64,000 bases of DNA from Dromiciops gliroides (GCF_019393635.1 NC_057866.1:8791723-8855722), one strand, 5' to 3'. Positions 32,701-44,900 are shown, counted from the first letter of the stretch. Notes: generated by a model from the sequence alone, not told the origin. Made by a program: numbers and translations.

Positions 32701-33493
32701 GGGCGCCCCAGAGGCCAGGGCTTGGCTCAGTGCTTGGGTCAGTGGTCCTTCAGATTTGGGGATGACCAGGCTGAGAGGAATGGCTAACCTAGTGGATGCT
32801 GGAGCCCGGATCTAGGGGGTCAGACAAGCTAGAGCACCCCCCCCCCCAGCGCTACCTTCAGGAGGGAGAGATGGAAAGTCACGTGCTTAGGTCCAAAGAA
32901 CCCCCTTCCCAGGGGTGAGATCAGAGCCCCAGGGATGGGCAGCAGATGTTCCGGGAAAGTTCTGGGGCTCTTCATGAAATGAAAGTGCTCCCAAAAGCCA
33001 GAAAATTAATTGGAGAGGCCCAGACAAGAAAAAAGGAGGTGCCAGTCCCACTGTGTGCTCTCTTGTAGTCACACTAGATGTGAGTCAAACCTGTGGGCGG
33101 GTGGGGCACGGTTGTGAAGGATAAAGAGGCTGGAGAGTATCCCGAATGGGGTAGCTGATGGTCAAGGGCCTTGGTCGCACATCTTATAGAGATCAGTCTG
33201 TTCGGTTAGTAAGCATTAACTGCCTACTGTGTGCCAGGCACTGGGCTGAGTACCAGTGGGTGCATGTACAGAGTCCAAAATGTAACTGGTGAAAAATGGG
33301 GAGAGGCCATCCTGAATCTCCCCTCACCCCCTTTCAAATAAGGGCCCTGGAGCCCAAGAGTCTCAGGCGCTGTGAGCACCAGCCAGATGTTGTCTTACAG
33401 CATAGGAGCTCTCCCATGGATCAGGCTATGGAAGGGGCTGGACACAGGTTGAGCCTGGAGAAGACTTGGGGAGGATGGAGTAGTCTCATTCTT

Positions 33494-33647
33494 TTTGCTT
33501 TTTTTATTTTGGTGAGGCAATTGGGGTTAAGTGACTTGCCTAGGGTCACACAGCTAGTAAGTGTTAAGTGTCTGATGCCAGATTTGAACTCAGGTACTCC
33601 TGAATTCAGGGCTGGTGCTTTATCCACTGTGCCACCTAGCTGCCCCT
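33494..33647 (-). mobile_element. Marsupial SINE, BRMS1 5' intron
   Basis: Reversed full copy with target duplication gagtagtctcattctt at 33,478-33,493 and 33,648-33,663. Confidence 0.93.
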
Positions 33648-34118
33648 GAGTAGTCTCATTCTTGTTCAGCTTGGCCCAGAGGGCAGAGCCAGGAGCCAGT
33701 GGGGGGGGGGGCATTGAGGCCCGTTGAAGCTGGAGGTAGATGGGCCCTGTTCCCAGTAGGGTGGAAGGGCTTCACAAGTTAGCCAGCCATGTGGTGGGAA
33801 TTCCTTTGGTGGGCCGGCCTAGAGGCTGCCAGGTTCTGTGGTTCTGTGCATGGCCGGCATGACCTGCCAAAACACATTCCCAGTGGGTCCTCACCAGGCT
33901 TAACTCACTGAGCATCAGAAATGTGCTGGTGTCAGGGAGACAAGGACACCCTCAGGAATCGGAGACTCTGGGCATTTGATTCAGGCGGTGCTGACTGATA
34001 AAAAGGTGGAGCTGGGTCTTTGATGACTCTCCACTGGGCTTTGAATTCTCTGGACAAGGCCAGACCTCCCATGGGGGACCTGAGCAAGGTTTTGGCCAAG
34101 CAGCTGCTCAGGACTCTG

Positions 34119-34325
34119 TTGTTTGTTGTTGGGTCATGTCCAGCTCTCTGTAAAGTTTGGGGTTTTATTGGCAAAGATGCTGGAGTGGTTTGTCATTTCC
34201 TTCTCCAGCTCATTTGACAGATGAGGAAACTGAGGTAAAGTGACTTGCCTAGGGTCACCCAGCTAGGGTTTGAGGCTGGATCGGAACCCAAGAAGAGGAG
34301 GCGATCCTTGCTGCTGATACTCGAC
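34119..34325 (-). mobile_element. Mar1-like long SINE, BRMS1 5' intron
   Basis: ttgttgttgggtcatgtcca, gctggagtggtttgtcattt, gatgaggaaactgaggtaaa and gcctagggtcacccagctag are the long SINE in reverse. Confidence 0.8.
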
Positions 34326-34452
34326 CCAAGTCAGGTGAACTGACAAAACAGCAGCTGACTTTTGCTAAATCCTAAGAACTAAAATGCCTCAAGAGCAACT
34401 GGCTCCTTGTTCCTCCTCCTGAGGAAAGCCCCCTTTAAAACGAGCTGGGAGT

Positions 34453-34700
34453 GGGCAGCTGGGTCTGCTAATGGGAGAGCCCTGATCAGGAAGACCTGAG
34501 TTAGACCCAGCCTCACTCAGATACTTAGTTGCGGTTTGGAGGTAAGTCATTAACTTGTCTGCTTCAGTTTTCTGAGCTGTCAAATGAAGATAACAGCACT
34601 TACCACCCATGGCTGTTGGGGAGATGGAACGAGATGTTGGTACGATATTGATCCTGGACCCTGGCACACACGTGGTGCTTGTTTCTTTGCAGTGCTGGGG
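34453..34700 (+). mobile_element. MIR/CORE-SINE-like copy
   Basis: gggcagctgggtctgctaat, gatcaggaagacctgagtta, cttcagttttctgagctgtc, then acagcacttaccacccatgg. This is an old member of the tRNA-SINE family with a MIR-like 3' part. Confidence 0.65.
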
Positions 34701-35204
34701 AAATGTTATTATTTTTTATTAACCTTTAAGGGCAGAGGAAGAGCTAATTTTGGGGCTGCAAAGGTCTTCTGTGGAAGCCTCCTTCTGGTAACTCATCTAC
34801 ATGGAATTTGCTTGGATTGTTTTGGCCTCAGAGCTCCCTGGGAATCTAGGCTCCAGCTCCTTCGGGGGGGGGGTCTTTGGGAGAATGCTGGCCTCTCCCT
34901 TTCTCTCTGTATTTCTGGTGAGGCCCGTCCCAGGGTTTAGATGGGGACTCCCTTTAGAATTAAGCTTGGTTTTTGTCTTTCGTTATATGCCGTGTGCCTC
35001 AGCCCCCTGACTCTGGGTTAGATTCCTTCCTGTGCTGAGCTCACCACCTTCCCCAGGACAGTACTTAACATGGGAGGGCTCCTCTCTTCCTCCCTGGTGG
35101 GAGCCCCATGTCCAGTCAGTGGGGCCTCAGATCTTGTTTCCTTCCCCTCTGACCTGCCACTGCGCTGGGCCAGGCCCCATCCCCTCATGCCTGGAAAGGT
35201 CTTT

Positions 35205-35470
35205 GTTTGACCTCTAGTCCAGCCATAAATTGGCCTCCCTACTACTCTTCATCTCCTGAACTCCATCTGCTCTCTCCGCCTTTGCCCAGGCTGGCTCTCC
35301 CCCACCCCCACATTGCTTACCTTCCCTGGCTTCCTTGTAGGGTCTCTCCCCTTTGTCCTCTTCCCACCCGCATCCACCTGGAAGTCCCTTGTGTACATTT
35401 GAGTGTAAGCTTCCTGAGGGCAGGAACTGCACCTGCGTTTTCTTTGTGAGTCTGGGGCTTAGTTCTGTCC
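35205..35470 (+). mobile_element. L2-like LINE 3' end
   Basis: cctgaactccatctgctctc, ggctctcccccacccccaca and gtaagcttcctgagggcagg, aactgcacctgcg follow the order of the L2-type tail. Confidence 0.6.
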
Positions 35471-36175
35471 CTGGGGCACCCCTGATAACTGATGGATGGA
35501 TGGAAACCCAGGCCCCATGTGACTGAACTAGCCAGATCAGGGCATAGATTTCCACCCGAAGGGACCTTGGACTCTGTTTAGTCCAACCCCCCCATTTTAC
35601 AGAAAAGGAAACTGAGGCAGAGAGGGGAAGTGACTCGTCTGGGGTGAGATTTGAGCCCGAGTCCAGTGCCCTCTGTGATCCCTGTTACATGCCAGAGTCC
35701 AGGCTTTCAGACACCACATCTGCTCGCCAGCCACCCCCCGCCCAGGACAAATGACTTGCCTGCCATCCCCGGCCACGTTGCCTTAGCAAGGACACTTCAA
35801 GTCATGATGGGTTCCCTTCTGGCCGTTGGCACTTGGCTGCCCCGGGCAGAGCCCTGACCTCTGAGGTGCTGGCCTGGGCCCACATGGCTGACGGTCTGGC
35901 TCATCACCAGCCTCAGAGACCTCGTGCACCCTTGCTATTTGACAGAATTGAATTTGTCTCAGCAGGACACAGTTCTGGGGGCTTCACAGTCGGTGAAGTG
36001 TGTTCTCCAGCTTGTTTTAGGGGTTGGATCTGAGCCCCCATAGGGAAGTTCCCAGCCCCAGTGGACAGCTCACCGTCCTTAGTATCAAGTGCCTCCCCGC
36101 TTTGGCACTTCCTTCGCTCCTATCCCTAATCAGAGCCTAGGATGGTCCTAAGAAGTCCTCTCTCTTCTCAGAGTG

Positions 36176-39100
36176 ATGCCGAGCCAGCCCCTGAGCCAAG
36201 AAGCCAGGGCCATGGAGGGGGACGGGGACTCTGCCCCCGAGATGAACGGGCTGGAGGAGGAGGCCAGCGAAGATGAGCAGAGCAGTAGCCAGGCAGAGTC
36301 CGAGGGTGAGAGTTCAGGTAAGCCTGCTGGGTCCCGGCCCGGAGCAGCCCACACTTCCTTTGTTCGGAGGACTGACCGGCCCTCTGTCCCACAGAAATGG
36401 ATGAGGAAGACTGTGAGCGCCGCCGGGTCGAGTGCCTTGGGGAGATGTCGGAGCTGGAGAAGCAGTTCTCAGAGCTAAAGGAGAAGTGAGTTTGGGCAGC
36501 TGCCCCCGCTCCTTAGTACTGACTCTGCCACTAACTTTCTAGGTGACCTTGGGCCACGGTTTCTTCCTCTGTCAAATGAGATGGTAAAGGTGAACTCCTT
36601 GTTTCTCAGGCTGTTCAAGGAGCGGCTGAGCCAGGTGCATTTCCGGCTGGAGGAGGTCGGGGCAGAGCGTGCCCCTGAGTACACCGAGCCCCTTGGGGGA
36701 CTTCAGCAGAGCCTCAAGATTCGAATTCAGGTGGCAGGTGAGAGCCCTGCCCCTGAAGCCCTTGAAGCTGTCCCTCTGCTTCCCAGGCAGCCTTCTCCTC
36801 ATCCTCTCTCCTGCCCTAGTCCCCACCACCACCTTTCTTTGGGTCCTGCCTGCCAGCCAGCCCTGGAGCCCCAAGCAAGAGCCACCGCCCATTGCTCCTT
36901 CTCCCACCAGGTATCTACAAGGGCTTCTGTCTGGATGTGATCAGGAATAAGTATGAATGTGAGCTTCAGGGAGCCAGGCAGCACCTGGAGGTGAGTGGAA
37001 AGGGGGCAGAGCAGGCTTAGGGAGGGGTTCCAGCCACTTCCAGTGCCCCCCCAGGACTCCCAGGCTCCCCCCCCAGGCCTGGCCAGCACCCTCTCCCCCC
37101 CTCCCTCTGGCCTGGCTAGTGTCCCCTTTCCCCCAAGCCTGGCCAGTGCTCCCCCTCCCCCAAGCCTGGCCAGTGCCCCCCCCCCCCCAGGCCTGGCCAG
37201 TACCCTATCCCCCCTCCAAGCCTTTGCCTACCTGTGAGCATCCTTTTCAGAGCGAGCGGCTGCTACTCTATGATGCCCTCCAGGGGGAGCTCCAGGAACA
37301 GATTCAGCGACTAGAGGAGGACAGGCAGAGCATGGACATCAGCTCTGGTGAGAGGGCAGTGGCCGGGTGGGGGGGTGGGGGGCCCGCCCCCCCTGGCCCT
37401 GCTGACCCACTGACCCCTCTCTTTGCTGCAGAGTGGTGGGATGACAAGCTACACCCCAAAGGGAGATCGCGGTCCTGGGAGTCCCTGCAGCCGGGCAAGA
37501 GGAAGAAGGCGCCCCTCGTCTCTGGTATCCTTATGCCTGAGGGGCCTAGTGGAGGGGGCCATGTCCGGGTCCTGTCTCTGGCGCCTCCCGGCTGGAACAC
37601 CTCGGGTGAAGCAGCCACTGCATCGTGCCCCAGGCAGGGCTTTGGGCAGTCATGGCATCAGTGGAGAGGATTCCTGCCTCGAGGAATCACAGGCCTGGAC
37701 CAAAGCACCGTCCGCCTGCCTTCAAGCAGTCATGGGGGGGCGGGGGATACTGCATACGGTCAGCGCACTAGAAATGAGGGGGGATTCAGCAAGCATGTGG
37801 GGGTGTCCAGTGTGAGCCAGGGACTGCAGGCGCATCAGGCCTTCCTTGCCCTCTGCTGCAAGGGGGCCCCCATGGCGATGTTGGCATCAGAAAGGAACGT
37901 GGCCCCTGGCTGAGCCTTGGAAGGAGCCAGGGCTGCCCTGGACAGCATGAGAGGAAGCTGGGCATGGAGGCTGCCCGGGGGGGCCCTACGTGGTCCTCTA
38001 GGCATTCGGAAGCCACTGGAGCTTCCTGAGTAGGGACACGGCCCAGTTTGCTCCAGGCCATGGGACGACCCCCAGAGCAGCTGTGGGGAGGATGGGCCTG
38101 GAGACTGGGGGCCATGAAGGACGAGCTCTGGCCCCTGACTGGATGGTGGGGAGGTGCTGGCGGTGGAACCCGTGCTCCGCACCCAAATAGTGATTCCCCA
38201 GAAGGCACAGCGGGGGCGGTGACAGGGAGGGGCCTGCTCCCTCCCCACTAGGCCTGGTTTCTGGTTTCCTTGACTCCTTCCCAGGCCCGTATATTGTCTA
38301 CATGCTGGAGGACGTGGACATTCTAGAGGACTGGACGGCTATTAAGAAGGTAGGAGGGTGAGAGGAGATAGCCACAGTAGCAGGGCTGGCTCCTCTTGAC
38401 TGCTGCCCACTTTGGGGGCTGGGCACACACGAGCCAGTGAGATAGTCCCTGCCCTCGAAGAGCTGGCTGCTTGGGACCCAGCCCTGAGGGGTGGGGGCGT
38501 GGCCTGGTCTGTGCCGGATCAGCTGGGTGCCTCTGAGGGCAGAGTCCAGATGTGCTTTGGGAAGAGGAGGTGGAGGCGACAACCCACAGGGAGGGTCAAA
38601 GGAAGGAGCGCCGGCTTTGCTGTCAGGACTTTGCTACCACTAGCTGGGTGACTGTCATCATGCATGAGCATGCATCGGGGCAGATGGTGCCAGGCACCGG
38701 GCAAAGCACTGGGGTCCCTGTCACTGGAGGGGGGGACATGGCCAGACCTGGGCTTTAGGAAGATCCCTTCAGTGACTGAATGGAAGCTGGACTGGAGTGG
38801 GGAGAAACTGAGGCTGGCAGACCCCTCAGTGTGAGGGGGCCTGCACCTGGTTGGAGGCATGTTCTGGAAATGTGGAGGAGGTTGTGTGAGTGGGGTAGAG
38901 GAGTCTAGGATGGTGGTAGCCTGCATGGGACGCTGGGGCTTAGAGCGGGCTTAGGGCTGGACCCACCCGGGAATCATCTGCACAGAGATGACTGTTGGAT
39001 CCATGGGAACTGAGGATGGCTGGGATGGGGAAGAGGGAGCTCATGAGAAAGGTTGGGGCAGAAGCCACAAGGAGCTTGGGGAGGAAGAACAGGGAAGGCT

Positions 39101-40410
39101 CCCTGGCTCTGAGAGGAGCCCATGGAGGAGGGGCCCGGCACCGCAGATGATGTCACCCTGACTCGTAGAGGCCCCTCTGCTCCATTTTGTGCAGCCGATG
39201 GCAGCATGTGAATGGCTGGGAAGGCATGGCCAGGATAGGCTGAGGCGCCTCGCGGGGGGCTGGGGTGCAGAGTGAGCCAACCAAAGGGTCAAGATGGGGA
39301 GGGGGCGACGGCCCAGGAAAGAAGAGAGAAGGGGAGCTGGAGGTGGCCTGGAGGACCAAGTCAGCAGGAAGAGAGAGTGATACAAGATCCGGGTACTGAG
39401 CAACGTTGAGGCCGAGGGCATGGCCGGCTGGGGGGGGGGGGGCGTGCCGTGGAGGTCATGGGAGATGAGTGCACTGAGGGAGGTTCCTCCTGGCCGGCTC
39501 TGCTGACCTCGGAATGCCACAGGAGCCTTCCCTGTTCCCCAGCAGCTGGTGCAGCCTCTAACCCTCATTCAGCATGAAGGGATCCCTTTGATTTGGGGCT
39601 TAGCGGCTTATATCTGAAAGTGTGGAGTGTCCCTTCCCAGATCACCTGTCCAGGTGAAGGGAGGCCCAGCAAAGGGAAGCGTGGGGCAGTGGGAGCCTGG
39701 GTGGAATGTCTGCCTCTGCTGTCCTGCCTAGAAACCCCTTTAAAGCCATCAGGGTACACATACTAGCTCTGGAGTCCAAGGCCCTGGGTTCAAATCTCAC
39801 CTCAGGTTTGCTTCCTGTGTAACCTTGGGTCAGTCCCTTAACTTCTTATTCATAAAACACAGGCACAGCTGGCCTAACTGGACTCTGGGGTCCCATAATC
39901 CCTGACCCATTAAGGATCAGGGACTTGGGGAATAAGGACACTTGCTTGAAGATGTCACGCTACTCTTTCTTCTCTCCCCAGGCTAAGGTGGCCGTGTCCC
40001 CACAGAAGAGGAAACCTGAGGGTAAGAGTGAGTCTGTGAAGCTGCCCATCCCACTCGGAGAGGGACCACGGGGCGGGTGTTGAGGGGCAAGAAGGAGGGT
40101 GCGTGGTACGGGGAATGTTGAAAGAAGTGGGGCAGGTGACCCTGCTTGGCCAACAAGCTACCCAATCTGGGGCGTGAGACTTGAACCCAGGGCCTTGGAC
40201 TCCAGAGCTAGTATGTGTACCCTGATGGCTGACTCACACCTGGACACGCCATGGCCTCCCCCAAGGATACCTGTCCAGCAGCCCACGTAGGCCTGCCCAC
40301 AGCTGATTTCATGTCTTCCAGGCCCTGAAGGGCAGACAAGCTGCACCCAAGGCCTGAGCGGACACCTGGGGCTCCTGGACCGCCTCCTGGGCCCTGCAGC
40401 CACCAGATGA
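36176..40410 (+). CDS. BRMS1: BRMS1, breast cancer metastasis suppressor 1
   Basis: Nine coding exons: 36176-36317, 36395-36485, 36610-36737, 36911-36990, 37251-37347, 37432-37524, 38285-38349, 39982-40021, 40322-40410, all GT/AG with matching phases, 274 aa. The product is a nuclear subunit of SIN3-HDAC corepressor complexes. It has an acidic N-terminus ([11 protein letters not shown]), a coiled-coil and Sds3-like region over about residues 55-180 ([46 protein letters not shown]), and basic signals GKRKK near 200 and QKRKP near 242. The exon 8 text [17 protein letters not shown] is nearly unchanged from human. Human isoform 1 ends ...SDGP at 246 as I recall, while here the frame continues 27 residues past GP to LLGPAATR. 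The start is the ATG four bases after the first coding exon acceptor. Confidence 0.96.
37071..37225 (+). repeat. C-rich minisatellite, BRMS1 intron 5
   Basis: About five units of roughly 30 bases (AAGCCTGGCCAGTGC plus a C/T run) stand directly before the polypyrimidine tract of exon 6. The array can generate proline-rich chance frames. Confidence 0.85.
38680..39400 (+). mobile_element. Long ancient repeat in BRMS1 intron 8
   Basis: gatggtgccaggcaccgggc, gacctgggctttaggaagat and gggaatcatctgcacagaga belong to the old repeat family of 10,800-12,070. They are diverged and GC-rich. Confidence 0.45.
39744..39800 (+). repeat. Left arm of a 57-bp inverted repeat around BRMS1 exon 9
   Basis: The arm begins agccatcagggtacacatac and ends caaatctcac. 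Its reverse complement is at 40,174-40,230 with one mismatch in 57. The arm overlaps the start of a MIR-like element that continues to about 39,935. Confidence 0.9.
40174..40230 (-). repeat. Right arm of the 57-bp inverted repeat around BRMS1 exon 9
   Basis: Begins gtgagacttgaacccagggc and ends accctgatggct. It is separated from the left arm by 373 bases that contain the whole 40-base exon 9. Confidence 0.9.
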
Positions 40411-40720
40411 CTCCGTGGCCCGCACTCTGCCGCCCTTTCCTCCACTGTCTAGCCTCATGACAGCCGGGATGCCACCGGGCTTCAGATGTGGGGCTGACCC
40501 AGGCGTCCTGGACGCCCAGAGCTGCTAGACTCTAAGAATGTCCCTTTGCCCACCCCTCCCCCCCCAGGCCCAGGGCCGGCTGCCGGGGCAGGGCCGGGCC
40601 CTTGGAAGCTCCTTGAGATGACATCCGGGGATTGAGAAGGGAGGAGCCCAGTCCTTCTGGGGTCCTGGGGATCGGAATCATGGGAACATAATTAAAATTA
40701 AATAATGAAAATGACTTCTC
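40411..40720 (+). other. BRMS1: 3' UTR of BRMS1 with poly(A) signal
   Basis: ATTAAA at 40,691-40,696, followed by aattaaataatgaaaatg and a CT/GT-rich stretch (ggctcttgtgtacctgttct), is the likely cleavage region. The UTR is short, about 300 bases, and RIN1 starts about 1.2 kb further on. Confidence 0.65.
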
Positions 40721-41341
40721 CCTGGCTCTTGTGTACCTGTTCTCCCCCCACCCTCCTCCGCTGCGAGCATGCTGACGTGGTCTCGGCAGGGGGCACACAA
40801 GCCCTCTCTGCCCAGCGGCAGCCTGAGGCCCTGGTTGGCCTCCCAGCAGACCAGGCACTCACCACTGGGCTTCCTATCAGAGATGGGCCTAACGGGTGCA
40901 GGGGGGCTCAGGGGAATCCTGTCACATCAGGGTGGGACAGGGCTCCATTCTTGGCCTCATGATCAGTCACAGATTAGAGGGAGAAGAGTAAGCACCTGCC
41001 TCAGGGGGTCCTGAGGCTCCAAAGGGATATTTGTAAAGCACCTAGCATAGTCCCAGGCGCATAGTGGGTGCTTCTGTTTGTTCAGACCGCTCAGGTCAGG
41101 GCTGAGCCAGTTCCTTTGGCCGCCCTGCTCTTGCCCACGGCCCCAGGTGCCTGTTAGCTCCTGTACCTGGGAGAGGCCCTGCTGGAGGCTGGGCGCCTCA
41201 GGAATGCACTGTGGGAGGAGCTGCTTCCCGGATGGACCCACCTGCCCCAGCTCAGCTGGACTGGACCCAGGGAATGATTTGGGGGGAATGCACTGATGAC
41301 CTCCCAGCCAGGCTTTTCCAACCCCCCTTAATGCTGTCAGT

Positions 41342-41415
41342 ACCACCCCCAGAAAAAGGGGGTGGTTACCATGGAAATGATGTGGGGGGACATGCAGCCT
41401 CCTCACCATGGCAAC
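41342..41415. promoter_or_regulatory. Hairpin and two RFX X-box-like motifs upstream of RIN1
   Basis: ACCACCCCC (41,342-41,350) and GGGGGTGGT (41,358-41,366) form a perfect 9-bp hairpin with a 7-base loop. Two X-box-like sites, gttaccatggaaat (41,365-41,378) and caccatggcaac (41,404-41,415), follow. They lie about 500 bases before the RIN1 start codon. Motif-based inference only. Confidence 0.5.
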
Positions 41416-41905
41416 CTGAGCTACAAGCCCAATGCAGCTGCAGCGGGGGAAGCCGGCCCGTGACCGTGAGGGGGCACTCTCCTACCTGGGGAGGGGCTGA
41501 GCCCAAGGATGGGCAGGGTGATGCCCCAAGGGTGAGTCACCGGGCCCTGCGTGGGCCCAAGGCACATGCCCAGCTTAACCCACTCCTGCCTCCACTCCCG
41601 TCAGCTGCGGCTTTGGGGGAAGCTAGGGTGGTGGAGCCGAGCTGAGACACTGGGGGCACCGGGGTCCCTGGGCACCCTAGGGTGCTAAGCAGGCGGCGCC
41701 AGCAGGAGCCGAGGCAGCTGGCACCGTGTGGGCCTGGCAGGGGTGCTGTGGGCAGAAAAGAGTTAACATGTTGGGGTGTGCCAGGGCTGAGCTCCCTTCA
41801 GGAAGTGTTACTCACTGGGAATGTGACTGCGCCTTCGCTCGGGGCCCTGGATTCTTGGTCTCCAGAGGAGGGAAAGGGGGCCCTGCAGAGCCCTCTGCCC
41901 CAGCC

Positions 41906-44900
41906 ATGGAGCTTTCTGGGGAAGCCAACGGCCCTGGTCTCCTGCCCCCCACCAGGGCCGGCTCCACCTCCAGGTACCTGCCCGAGAAAACTTGGGGAAG
42001 TTGGAGGCTTGGAGCGGGGGAGGGGAGAACTGGAGGTGGGGGGAGGAGATTACACAGAAGGATAGGGGGAGCAGGAGATGGGACGGGGAGGGAAACTAAG
42101 GCAAGGGATGCCAGTGGGAGGGTGACCCCCACAAGAAGCAGCCTCACAGGCCAGGGAAGACTTGGCAGGCAGCAAAGGAGTCAGATGCTCTTCGGACCTC
42201 TGTCTATGTCTCTCTTGCAGCCTGGCCCGAGACCCCGTCTATGACATCCCTGAGGCCCGGGGAGAGCAGGCTGGTCAGCTGCGGGGCCCCGTGCGCACAG
42301 TGAGCCTGCGGGAGCGGCTGCTGCTCACCCAGCCCGTGTGGCTACAGCTCAGTGCCAATGCCGCAGCTGCCCTCCACGTGCTGCAGAGGGAGCCCCCCGG
42401 GGTGAGGGACGACAGGATGGCCACACGCCTCACCCACGTCCAGGGCCTTCCTCCCGGGATGAGGCGAGGGGCAGGGAGGATGTGAGGGAGAGCAGCGCCC
42501 CCGCTCCTCTGAGCCTCCCCCTCTCCCTCAGCAGACGTTCCTGGTTCGGAAATCCAACACCAGACAGTGTAAGGCCCTGTGTGTCCGGCTCCCTGAGGCC
42601 TCGGGACCTTCCTTTGTCTCCAGTCACGACATCCACGAAACCCCAGAGGGTGAGACCTGGGGGAGGAGAGGAATGGCAGGCCTTGGGGGCAGGCGGCCAA
42701 GTCTGCTGGTGGGGAGAGGGCTGGCAGGAAGGATAAGGGGGCTGCCCCTTCCCATCATGGACTCGGCTCCTTCCTTGCAGCCGTCTCCCTGGAGGGCTCC
42801 GACCTCTCTTTCCCGGACCTGATCCAGCTCATTGCCACCTACTGTGAAAGCCGGTGAGCAGCCTGGTGCCCCCCCCCCCCCGCCGCCCCCTCAATGAGGA
42901 GCACACAGCATGCAGCCCTGGCCTGGCCCAGCCCCAGGTTCCCCTTCTTCCCATCCGGGAAGGCCCCTGCTCCAAACTCTCACACCCTTGGGGACCAGGC
43001 AGGGACCAGGAGCCTCCAGCCTGACTTAGAGCCCCCTCTCTGCCCCCCAGGGACATCCTGCTCCTCCCTCTCCAGCTGCCCAGAGCCGTCCGCAGAGCCA
43101 CTACCCACAAAGAGCTAGAAGCCATATCTCACCTGGGCATGGGTATGTACCCTGTGCTTTTCTGAACCAGAGCCAGGAGAGGAGGGTCCCAGTGGACCCC
43201 TTCCTCTTCCTGGAGTTCTAGCATCCTAACTCCCTCCTGCCCTTAAAAAAAAAGTGGCATTTCCCCTTGGAAGAGACCTTAGAGGTCATCTCCTGAGTGA
43301 TCCAAGCCCCCCATGGTATAGATGGGGCAATGAAGACCCAACCCCCTCACACCACAAAAGGGGAAACAGGCTCAGGGGCCTGAATTCTTTCTTTTGCCCA
43401 GAGTTCTGGAACTCATCCTTGAACAGCAAGGCCCATCGAGGTCTGGCCATCCCTTCTCCTGAGGCCCCACCGATTCCCCGACTGAAACCTCGATCCCCAG
43501 AGGAACTGGACCAGGGGACCAGGGGAGCCCTCTGCTTTTTCAATCCCTTATTCCCTGGGGATCTGGGCCCGGCCAAACGGGAGAAATTCAAGAGGAGCTT
43601 CAAGGTTCGTGTATCCACTGAGACCTCCAGCCCGTTGTCACCCCCTACTGTCCCACCACCCCCCGTGCCAGTGCCCCCTGGGGGTCCCTCCACCCAGACT
43701 CACACTGTGCCGCCTCGAAGGCCACTGAGGAGGGAAAGCTCTGGGGGCTACCGGGTCCCAGGGAGCCCTAACCCCAGCATGCCTCCTCTGCCCTGTCTGC
43801 CCTCCCTGCGCGAGGTGGACAGCGGCTCCCCCAGCAGCTCGGAGGAGGAGGAGGGCCCACCTGGCGGCCTGGCCTCATCCCCTCGCCCCGGCCGTCGTCG
43901 CCGGCTGCTTCGATCCATGAGCGATGCCTTCTGCTCCCTCCTGGCCCCCGAGAGGCAAGTGGCCCGAGCCGTGGTGGAGCTGGCTCAGGACAGACAGACG
44001 GTCACTGGACAACTGGTACAGGACCTGCTGACCCGGGTGCGAGCTGGGCCGGAGCCCCAGGAGCTGCAGAAGGTGCGGGAGGTGCTGAGTCAAGCCCGGA
44101 GCCTGCTGGCAGCTGAGCTGGCCCAAGAAAAGCTATTGGCTGAGGAGCGACTGGGTGAGTGGCCCCACTCCAGCTCTGAGACCCCAGGCTCATCTTCGGT
44201 CCCATCCTGCCCATCTCCCCCCAACCCACCTCCCTGGGAGTTCCTGCTCATTTAACACTCCCTCGTGCCCCTGCCCACAGAGGAGCCACATGACACAGTG
44301 GGCAGGATCGTGGCTGTGGGAAGCCCTGGGTTCAAATGCTAGCTGGGCCTCAGTTTCCCCTCAGTTTGTTGACTCTAAATGCCCACAGAGCTCTAGGTCT
44401 GTGACCCTGAGAGCCCCCTTCCCCTCCCCGGCCCGGCCCCCTCCTCAGAGCCTTCCTCTCGTCCCTTCCCAGAGCTTGTGATCGAGAAGTCTCTGCACCG
44501 TGCGGTGCTGAAGCCCCTCAGGCCTCTCCTCCTGGCCCGCCTGCAGCTCCGCTTTGCCAAGGACGGCTCGTTGGGCCGGCTGGCAGAGGGCCTCCAGCTG
44601 GCCAGGGCACAAGGGCCCGGAGCCTTCGGAAGCTGCCTCAGTCTCCCCTCCTCGTCCGAGATGGAGCGCATCCGCCAGAAGCTGCTGAAGCTCCTGCGGG
44701 GCTACTCGCCCTCGGCCAAGGTCACGCGCCTCCTGCAGGCCTGCAAGCTGCTGTACAAGGCCTTGAGGAACTGGGCAGGTACCGTGGCGTCCTCCAGGTG
44801 GGCAGGAGCCTAGAATGCAGGGCAGCCCGCCCGGCCCCAGGGCTAGAGCAGGGAAGAGAGGCCAAATCCTCTAGCCTATTGTAAAAGGGCCGCCAGTGGC

